From: Udeniomyces pyricola
Taxonomy: Eukaryota > Basidiomycota > Tremellomycetes > Cystofilobasidiales > Mrakiaceae
DNA length: 64,000 bases
Direction: 5' to 3'
NCBI GenBank assembly: GCA_039545295.1
Contig: BCIK01000001.1
Span: 620,001 to 684,000 of the forward strand
The position numbers were made by a program, and so were the translations under genes. A model generated the notes under the pieces. The model did no database searches, was not told the origin of the DNA, and was given only the letters and a program-made list of their open reading frames with translations. Below are positions 55,870-64,000 of the stretch, one piece after another (position 1 is the first letter of the stretch; every line of letters starts with the position of its first letter).

Positions 55870-58855
55870 CTACATGGTCTCCCACCTCTGACTTCCCAAC
55901 GAAATGAGCCTCGTGAACAGCTCGTCCCTCCTAACGATGGCGCCGAACCGGAAGACTTCCGTCTCTCCCCAGTCCCGTCGGATCGTCACATCGAGGCCCG
56001 TTCCACCGACACCATGAAGACCCGAGACGTACCCAAGCACGGTCCGAGCCGTCCAGGCCATACCACGCTTCCTAACGGAGACAATGTCGTCGATGGGAAC
56101 GGTGAACTTCGCCTTCTTCGTCGATACGGGAGTCCCGATCGGTGCCGAATCAGGCTGAAGAGAGGGGTTTGGACTGATGGTCGTATAGGACTTTGGAGAT
56201 TTGTCGTCGCTGACGGTCGTGAAGACGATCCGGGCAGGGATGCCAGGGCTCGGAGGATGGATAAGGATATGACCCGGCTTGCCCATATGGTTGACGAAGA
56301 ATGCTACCCAGGAAGGTAATAAAAAAGCGAGAGTTGAAGCGAGAGGGAAGCGATAGGTTACGAAAGCAGAGTGTCCAGGCCAGGATAAAGACAAAGATCG
56401 TCAGTATTTGACGCTCCAGATGGATGATCAGCCATCTCCTCGACATAACCATCAGCATACGGGCTTGCTCACTTGAAGGACCTTCAACCTGATTTGCTTT
56501 CGGCACGACGGAGAGCAGAATCTTGGCGGCTTGATTATCGGGCGAGACCTTGAGCTTACTCATCGCTGCCTGAGAGAAGCGACCGGGAGAGGGGGTGGGG
56601 GGAGGGGGGGAGGGGGGAGAGTTACAACGACGGTAAGGAACGTGGACGCATGGTGTAAATGCATCAAAGGTCTCTCGCTGCAAATTGAGGAATCCACACG
56701 CCTATCATTTACCTTGCTGACAGTATGCCAATCGACTTGCTTCTGTCCGCTTACGTAACCCGCGCTTTCTGCATCGGTCGACAAACAAATCCGAACTGTC
56801 AACGATCATGCACCTCCAACGAACCGACCGCAGAGAGCCAAGCGTGACAAGCCGTTCTCCTGACCTTCAGTGAATTTTGCAGCCGACTTGATAAAGGAGG
56901 CAAACTTGGCTTTGCCATCGCCTCCTTTCTTCTTGGGAGATGAGCTTGAGATTGACTCAGCGATCGACTCCGCCATAAGGCTGTCTTGCTCGCTCAGGAC
57001 CGTCAGGATGGAAGCCGCGTCGTCGTCATCATCGTCAGCCATGTGAACAGATTCTTCATCGGTCGTTGAAGCAGTAGCTGGAGGAGGAGGAGGAGGAATG
57101 GGTGACAATCGAGCCTCGGCGTCCCGCAAAAGTCGGATGGTGAGCTGAGCATTCGTTGGAACGCCGGCGAGGATACCGCTGAGAAGGAAGCATGTATAAA
57201 GGATGGCGAGCCCAAATTGTTGGAAAGATATAAGGGGAGAGATAGGGTAATTTAAAGTGAATACATTGTGCAAGATGACGGCGAGAATGATATGTGGAGA
57301 GAACGTTTGAGATAAAGAATCAGTGGTCAAGGCCAACTTACTTGCGAAGCTCCATCTTTTCTTGCCAATTTGGAAACTTGGCGTTAAGAGCAGCTCTAAG
57401 TCGCTCAAGCACGGGCTGGCCAAAGAAGAGGAAACCAATAGTCAAGCCGATGGCTCGGGAAAAGATCCATTCGGGAAAAATCGTAGCCGAAACTGGAGCG
57501 AAGAGAAAAGAAATGATGAGCCGTCAGATTGCGAAGAAGCCTAAAGCACGCAGAGGAGCGATTTCCGCCTACCGATGATGGGGAGAAGAATTGAATACAC
57601 GACACTCAGCCGGCCAGCGTGGGATGGATAGGGTGAAGTCGGGGAAAATGCACTGTACCAGACCGGGCGCGATGAATTGTCTATCAACGATCAACCTTCA
57701 GAGTCCAGAACGGAAAACAGTCGAGCTTGAGACATTTTGAGCAGACTGACTTGGCCCATCTCTCCCACCCGTCTGCAAGATCTCCCAGGATGACCATGAG
57801 CGGTTTGCCATGCTTGGCAAGCATTTCTTCCTTTCTTCTCGCTTTTGCGTCCTTGGCCGCTCTCTTCTTCGCCTGTTTCTCCTCCTTCGTCAACTTCCGG
57901 GCAGGTTCCTTGCCTTCATCTCCATCACCCTCCATTTCCTGGCTTGTGTCGAGCTTGCTTGTAGAGCCCGAGGAGCCCTCGATACTGGCAGTAACGAGTG
58001 TCTCGAGACCAACAGCGAATTCCTCGGCAGCGTACTCGACCGTTTCATCCTCTGTCTGAGCCCCGAGTCCCTGGCTAGGAAGGGCGCCTGGAACGAAACT
58101 AGACGAAGTAGCTATATCGGTCTTGGTGTTGGCTTGGTGGGACGCAGGTGGAAAGAACATAGTCCGTGTCGAAGGCACCAGGATGAGGAGAGATAGAAAG
58201 GAGAGGAAGGTGGCGGTGATGAGGTTTTCGTACCACGCAAGGGTATAAGCCTGCCAAAGGTTGGACAGAGAGTATCAGTGAGATATACATTAAATATGAA
58301 TATGTCGTGAGCGCCATCAACATCTGGCCTATACGTCAAGCTACAGCATGCTAGGCCATCGTTTCAATCTTCACTTACGGCGCAGAATCCCGCAGTCCGC
58401 CAACCTCCATCCTCCCAGTTCCGAATCCTGCCAACCTCCTTGACGAACCGCATCATGCCCACGATGATGGTTGCATAGCATCTCTCGACGTTGGATCTCA
58501 ATTTGTCGGGGGAGAAAACTTCATCGGGCGAAGGGGAAAAATCGAGAAGTGGGGGGAGAGAAGAGATTCGAGGCGGATTCGTCGGAACGATTTGGACGTG
58601 ATGAACCTGCTTGTCAAACGTCCGCAGGAGAACATTGAGATCCTTGTCGTCTATTCCCGGAACCAGCTGAGGAGGTGAAAAAGAAGGAGGTGGTACGGGC
58701 GTTGAAAACGTCGTGGTATCACGGGGCTGTGGCCGAGGAGGAAGGGTTGGGGGAGGCGCGGATGAGGCGACAGCAGGTGAAGCAGACGTGAGAGATGGGG
58801 ATGGCGTCTTTGCCGAGGGGGTCCTTGGTGGGAGAGGTGGCGGTTGGAGGGTCAT
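55870..58855 (-). CDS. Membrane protein, DUF3292-like with GRAM-like C-terminus
   Basis: Exons, 5' to 3': 58379-58855, 57751-58250, 57573-57652, 57342-57492, 56865-57178, 56713-56768, 56482-56569, 55870-56303; 699 residues, in phase. Order: Pro-rich N-terminus; a helical block (DDKDLNVLLRTFDKQVHHVQ); a membrane segment (NLITATFLSFLSLLILV); a Lys-rich linker; a hydrophobic pair of segments (RLSVVYSILLPIIVSATIFP, IGLTIGFLFFGQPVLERL); GVPTNAQLTIRLLRDAEARL; an acidic/Ser stretch; and a C-terminal domain beginning FFVNHMGKPGHILIHPPSPG and ending with IPARIVF, DIVSVRKRG and EVFRFGAIVRRDELFTRLIS, which reads as a GRAM-like fold. The combination resembles fungal DUF3292 proteins, whose role is unknown. 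A lipid- or membrane-contact function is a guess from the GRAM-like end. Confidence 0.72.
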
Positions 58856-59468
58856 GGTCTGATCCAGTTGGGATCTGGGGGTTGCAAAGGGTGACGGTGA
58901 TGGTGGTGGGTGACGGGCTGGGAAAGAAAACCATTTATGGAGAGTTGCAGGAACAGGAGCGAGCAAGAACGTATTAGAGGGAACTTGGAACTCTATAACG
59001 CCCGGTCTCGTCCCGACGTCATAGTTACGCGTGCCGACGGGACCTCAGATAATCTCAGTAACCACCGGATTTCGGTAGTACTGTTATTATTCTATCTATT
59101 TCAATGGCGTGTCACTCAAGGCAAGTAACCTGAATCCCATATCAAGAGAGGAGGGTGTATATTATACAACTAGCTATTGTCGAAAAGATACAAGGGAAAG
59201 TAAACCACATAACAGGCCAGATGCGAAGGGGGAAGGGGGGACAGGGGGGGGGGGGGGGGACTTCATCTCCTGCTCGGTGGTTGATCTATGTAGCCAACGC
59301 GGCATACACTCTGCTCGTTTGTCACGAGGGGGAAATTGTCCGGGCTATCAAGTCCCCCTCGGTAGTAGATGAGGACCCTTCGAGATCGTACGTTCCGAAG
59401 TCGAAAGAACACGAGTGATAACGCCCTGATCCTCGCAACCTAGCAGATCCGAAGTCGCGTCTATCCGC
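58856..59468. other. Intergenic between tandem minus-strand genes
   Basis: 613 bp with a poly-G run at about 59246-59259. Promoter of the DUF3292-like gene and 3' flank of the USP gene. No gene seen. Confidence 0.5.
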
Positions 59469-61116
59469 TCATCTTTCGCCTCCCGATGACATACCTCCAG
59501 CCGACCTTGACCGTGTCAAACTCACGCCTCCCACAAGGTCAGTGTACATTTTACGTTTCGGATCCTTGTCACGTTTTGCCTGGGATTTGCGGACCTGGGC
59601 AAGGGCGAGGCGAACAAGGAAGATATAGGTCAGGACAGTGAGGGAAACGACGCGTCTCGCGGCTTTATCGATATGGTGAGGGATATAGCGCATACCTTTG
59701 ATTCGGGTCGAACGACAACGACAGGCACCGACGAATGCGAGATACAATAGCGAGACACCGATCCCATGCCAGGAGCTGCCAAGGGGACGAGTATTCACGA
59801 AGGAAGCACACAAGATCTTAGTCCTTTGTCCCGAATCCGCTCAGTCAAGAGCAGAACAGAACGTCTCACCTCCCAGAACAGCGCCCCACGACGCGAGTTT
59901 GCCCCGTGACCCTCTCGTACCAACGATGAGACTGTCCGGTCGGTAAAGGGCGATGAGCCGCATGATAGAGTCGGTGATTTTGCCGGCGACAAACTCGACG
60001 ATAATGGAGATCTGTGAAGACAAGCGATTCATGCATGGTCGAGATGAGTTTCTGCCGGCTGTCTAACATATGCGCAGTGGATGATCAAGCGGATGGGTCA
60101 GCACATAGGGAAGATATAGATGAGAAAGGAGGGCGAACCTTGCGCTCATCAGCCTCATCATTCTTGGTCAAAATCAACCGCTGCATCTCCCGAGCCTCCT
60201 CCCTCAGCTCATCTTGCTTTGCATGGGAAGCACGTTCTGTGGATACAAGAGGTCCAAGCAATCAGAAGAGAGAGGGAGTAAATAAATCTTGAAGCGTCAG
60301 CTGTGATGCATCTATGGGAGACCAAAAGGAAGCGAGAGGGATGGGAAGACACCACACTAACCGGCACCTTCCCAATCAAGGACCCTGAGCGCGACGACTT
60401 CGTCTCCATCCTCGAGCAGGTTCTCCATCAGCCAATCGAGCGCTTCCATCCCAGACTCGTCGGGCGAGACGGCGACGAGGAAGACTCGGGTATCGCGTGT
60501 ACGGAGGTAGCCCGCGGATTGAGCTAGTGAGGGGCGGGCACGTACGGATAGAAGACAACGTGAACTCCGCCGTTTGTCATGACCAATGCAAGAGATGACG
60601 TTGGGCAAGGACACGTACTTTGTAGGGTGAACGAGAAGAGGGCATCGTCCGAAGAGTCGTCAAACGTGTCAAAGCCGACTACGAAAATTCCAGACGACGA
60701 TGACGCAGTCGAGCCAAGAAACGCAGTCGATCCAAGAAGTGGAAGAGGGGGAAAGAAGGGGGGGGGGTGAGACGAGGAGGGGGATTGTAGTAGGTGAGTG
60801 AGAGGACATGGAAACCTCGGCGTTTGTTTGGCTCGATAAGACATGAGCTGCTAGTGAGGAGCGATGATAGAAACAAACCTTTGGTCCGGTAGCCATCCTT
60901 GCCAAGGGTGGTATGCTCGCCTGAAACGGATCGCGTCTTTTGGTAGCTGCCGGTGCGGCTGGTGGAGGGGCGCGAGGACGAGGCCGAGGTGGGGTTAGCG
61001 GGAAAGTGGATGTGAGCGCCATTGGTGGGCTCGTTGGTCGGTGGGAGTTGAGCGTGGATGGCGTTGGGTGAGGAGAGGGCGGATCGAAGGGCGGGCTTGA
61101 GGGGTGGAGAGTACAT
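59469..61116 (-). CDS. Universal stress protein (UspA) family protein
   Basis: Exons, 5' to 3': 60879-61116, 60619-60678, 60362-60523, 60139-60236, 59870-60011, 59696-59775, 59469-59594; 301 residues, in phase. A disordered Ser/Pro N-terminus of about 80 residues precedes VGFDTFDDSSDDALFSFTLQ. The USP domain then reads RVFLVAVSPDESGMEALDWL, EVVALRVLDWEG, a charged helix (ERASHAKQDELREEAREMQR), ISIIVEFVAGKITDSIMRLI, the nucleotide-binding loop IVGTRGSRGKL, and GMGSVSRYCISHSSVPVVVV ending RPESK. The G-x-x-G loop and following GMGS suggest an ATP-binding type. A basic 40-residue tail follows. USP domains respond to stress; the exact role is unknown. Divergent from SPO7. Confidence 0.9.
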
Positions 61117-61452
61117 GATGGGTTGGGTTGGTGCAGGTAAGGAGAGGTATATAGGTATATATGAGATTGCGGTTGAGAGTGTATACTATGTATGAAGTTG
61201 AGTGTGTTTGTGGCCTGTGGGCAATTCGAGACGTGTTGCGTACGGATCGAGTACCGAGTGCTGTGCTATGATGCTGTGCTGTGAACGAGGCGATCTCGGA
61301 TCCAACCTGATCCAGTCTGATCTTGTCTGATCTTGTCTGATCCAACCAAATCCAACAAGCAAGCAACAAAAGCGAGCAACAACTAATATCAATTAACAGC
61401 TGCTCCAACTCGTTCGCGTCTTCGCTTTCCCCCGCGGCCGGATCCTGCTTCG

Positions 61453-61490
61453 TCCGTTGGACGTTGGACGTTGGACGTTGGACGTGGACG
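61453..61490. repeat. GGACGTT tandem repeat
   Basis: About five GGACGTT-type units, the last shortened to GGACG. Each unit holds an ACGT core. Confidence 0.7.
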
Positions 61491-61547
61491 CGCTCCCCCA
61501 TCAACTCAATAACTACTACTTGGCCCCTTATACAAGTAACTTACACC

Positions 61548-61590
61548 CATTCATTCATTCATTCATTCATTCATTCATTCATTCATTCAG
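61548..61590. repeat. CATT microsatellite
   Basis: Ten or more CATT units just upstream of SPO7, probably in its leader. Confidence 0.9.
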
Positions 61591-61684
61591 CCCAACCCCT
61601 CATATCCACGCCCACAACTCATCCAGCCTTCTCCCGGTTCTTCTGCCCAGGCCCACACTCACACCGTACGCCCACCTCAACACA

Positions 61685-63918
61685 ATGGCTCCGAGGCGGT
61701 CCAACTCGTCGACCTCCTCCGTCCCCAGGGCGACGTTCTCCCCCGAGCCAACGGTAGCATCGTACAAGGACGTCCTGTTGTTTGAAGAACGACTCAAGCA
61801 GAACGCCGCTCTCCTCAGAAGTCGCAAGAGGAAATATGAAGGTGACTTGCATCGCTCACACCATCGCCCTCTCGAGCCTTTAGTTCACCCAGAACGGCCA
61901 TCTTTGCTCATCCAACGCAGAGAGACATCGTATCGTCGGCCCGTGCCGTGGAAACGCGTTCAAAGGGCGTAAACCTAGCAACTCAGCTGATCTGTTCCCC
62001 CCTTCTTTCCTCGGACATATCATTGTTGTCACTTCACAGTGTTTCTGGCGATCCTTTGCTGCACGATTCTTGTGCTTACTCACAAGTCGTTCCTCCGTCC
62101 TTCATCCGTAAGCTTGGCACGCAGCGTTCATCTGACTGCTATCCCCCCCCCCCCCTTCCCCATTCCTTCATTTTCCCGACAACAGCCTAGAACGACCCTC
62201 CGTCCATGCATCTTCTTCCGGGCTGACTTTATCTAACCTTCGTCTTCATCACGCTCAGACACCTTCGTTGCATTACCTTCATCTCTCCCTCTTACCCGTC
62301 TCGGTCGTTACGCTCATCCTGTTCTTCGCCTCAGGCATGTATGCCGAACGGATCGGCTATGCGAACAGGTACGTTCCTTGGAGCCTCATTCACCTGTCAA
62401 ACCTAAATACTGGCCTGGGCAAACACAACCTCAGATCCACCTCGGTCGATCCGAACGAATCAAGTTCGAGGCTTGGATCCATGGGAAGGAAGGATGACCA
62501 GCCCCACACAGTCTTGTGTGTATTCCACGACTCTCCCTCGCGACAAACAATCTGATTTCAATCACTTACGTTCTGCATGCAACAGATACGTCCCTCATGC
62601 GAACCGTGCCCTCCGCTCGCTCAACATGCACCTCAACATGCGAGTCCAACCGACGCCTTTAATCCCCTATGTCCCATTTCCTCTCTCGCTTCTCCTTCCT
62701 ACGACCAAACCGAAACCCATCCCGACTGGGGCCCGAAGCAACTCACCCGCAACCACGCCCCCGATAGCGAAAGCTACACCTATCGGCTCAACCCTAGCAT
62801 CTGGTACTTTGGTCAAACCTTCATCTTCGGCCCCCTCGGCTGTGACCCGGGCATCACCGACGACGGCGACAATCACCACCAAACCTATCGCGACGATCCC
62901 TCCTACGACGAACCCTCGAGGCGAGCTCATCTTCTCGTCCCGCGTCGACCGTGCCTTTCGAGACGGCTACGAGCGGTACCGCGCTATGTTTGAGAAGCGG
63001 CGGGAGGAGCGGTATCGGGAGACGAGGGCGGCAAAAGGAGGCCTCGTCGGTTGGTGGTGGTGGGCACTGGGTTACCGACGGAAGAAACCTGTTGCTGGCG
63101 GAGGTAGTGCAAGTGAAGCTACGTCGGCATCGGCGGGCAATGGTCAATTCACGACGGCTGGGAAACGAAACGGAAGCTCGACTCCGCCTACGACCTCGGC
63201 GTCTAGTGCGACAGGATCAAGAGCGAGCAGTCGGACGGGTAGCCCTTCAGGCTTCGCGTCGACTCGAACACCATCGTCGGCTACAGTGATGCCTGGTCCG
63301 AGCAACTGTCCCTCGGCCGTTCCCACGACCCTCTCGAGAACCCCCTCGCTTTCCCATCGAACCAATACCGCTACTAGCTCCCCTCTCCGACAAACGACTT
63401 CGCCTCCTTTGGCTTCTCATCCATCCTCGACCACGACGACCCTCCCGACGAGTTCGGCTTCCCTCCTTCCTGGCTCGTCATCTCCGTCTTCAATCCATGC
63501 TGATCGAGGGTCGGGGGTGGGTCTATCCCCGGCGGCGGATGATGTTGGCGAGCGGTTGAGATTGTTCGATGCGACCGGGATGAAAACGCCAAACCGTCGG
63601 GGTCGACGGGACGACGACGACGGCAGTGGTGGTGGTAGTAGTAGTAGCGGTGGTGAAGAAGGAAGCGTCAAAGATGGATCGCCCAAGGATGGGTCCTCCT
63701 CTTTAACGGCCATCGAGGCGGAGAAACAACGGATTCGAGCGGAGAGTTTTAGCTTCTTGTTGAATGATGGTGATATTGGAGAAGATGGATCAGGTAGTAG
63801 TGTGAGGGGCCAAGTTCATGGAGTAGGTGGTCGAGATGATGGGATGGGAGGAGGAGGAGAAGGAAGAGTCGTTGCTGGGGTACATGAATTGGGCGTGGAT
63901 GATGGGAGGGTTAGATAG
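61685..63918 (+). CDS. SPO7: Nem1-Spo7 phosphatase regulatory subunit
   Basis: ER/nuclear-membrane partner of Nem1; the complex dephosphorylates lipin (Pah1) and so balances phospholipid and triglyceride synthesis and nuclear shape. Exons: 61685-61841, 62040-62107, 62259-62368, 62586-63918 (TAG); 555 residues, in phase. Conserved core: YKDVLLFEERLKQNAALLRS and RKRKYE, membrane helix 1 (FLAILCCTILVLTH), helix 2 (LLPVSVVTLILFFASGMY), then ERIGYANRYVPHANRALRSL and NMHLNMR. After a Pro/Thr linker comes a second block, GELIFSSRVDRAFRDGYERY then FEKRREERYRE and GLVGWWWWALG. The last 300 residues are Ser/Gly/Thr-rich with EAEKQRIRAESFSFLLNDG near the end. This is much longer than yeast Spo7 (about 260 residues). 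Confidence 0.9.
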
Positions 63919-64000
63919 CGATACGAATGGTTCACCCAAAGCAAACGAAGGAACATAGGAAAAGGATCGGATTCGAAACGCTTTGAGGAGGATTCGTGCC
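63919..64000. other. 3' flank of SPO7
   Basis: Presumed 3' UTR to the window edge; nothing else seen. Confidence 0.4.

Larger units (their letters stand above)
61117..61684. promoter_or_regulatory. Shared upstream region of USP gene and SPO7
   Basis: 568 bp between divergent starts, with repeated TGATCTTGTC/TGATCC words (about 61306-61350), a 7-nt ACGTTGG tandem (61453-61490) and a CATT microsatellite (61548-61590). Confidence 0.5.

Overview
This window is nuclear DNA of an intron-rich fungus, most likely a basidiomycete. The grounds are: short GT-AG introns (about 60-200 bp) in nearly every gene, donors mostly of the GTNNGT type (gtacgt, gtgagt, gtgcgt, gtaagt), very short internal exons, and fungal housekeeping families (RAP1, RAD7, CMR1, shugoshin, SPO7, GPI3, acidic ribosomal P2). 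The class cannot be fixed from the sequence. All exon coordinates were assembled by hand from splice signals, reading phase and family conservation. In most genes every exon joins in phase from start to stop. None was checked by alignment or RNA.

Layout, left to right. 127-1759 (+): 3' part of glutamate 5-kinase PRO1. 3318-4429 (+): acidic unknown. 5169-7003 (-): single-pass membrane protein, 5' end unresolved. 7554-8632 (-): RING-finger protein. 8883-11008 (+): alpha/beta hydrolase. 11163-12602 (+): Ser/Pro-rich gene with broken frame. 13407-16115 (-): CMR1. 16436-19836 (+): RAD7. 20312-24316 (-): RAP1-like BRCT-Myb protein. 24677-28051 (+): shugoshin. 28713-32947 (-): DPP4-family dipeptidyl aminopeptidase. 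33322-35595 (+): RED/IK-type splicing factor. 36487-38881 (-): GPI3/PIG-A. 39368-40257 (-): ribosomal P2. 41095-42352 (+): ribosomal uS19/S15. 43138-47908 (+): GH15-like hydrolase in 27 exons. 48620-50664 (-): MDE1. 51592-53689 (-): Ser-rich unknown. 55870-58855 (-): DUF3292-like membrane protein. 59469-61116 (-): universal stress protein. 61685-63918 (+): SPO7.

Two neighbourhoods stand out. From 13.4 to 28 kb lie four genome-maintenance genes in a row: CMR1 and RAD7 (both linked to UV-damaged DNA/chromatin), the telomere-type RAP1 homologue, and shugoshin for centromere cohesion. They form two divergent pairs, CMR1/RAD7 and RAP1/SGO1. At 39-42 kb two ribosomal protein genes, RPP2 and RPS15, diverge from an 837-bp shared upstream region. 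SPO7 and GPI3 act at the ER membrane (lipid phosphatase regulation and GPI anchoring).

I found no transposon, CRISPR array, tRNA, rRNA, virus, toxin or secondary-metabolite cluster, and no convincing undescribed multi-gene system. The best leads are the TTCGAC array at 2454-2505, the tandem-BRCT RAP1 homologue, the GH15 gene's microexons, the frame-disrupted locus at 11.1-12.6 kb with a stop-free in-frame intron, and several shared upstream regions. Assembly quality is uneven: there are N runs beside homopolymers at 29548, 35921-35940 and 48734-48794.
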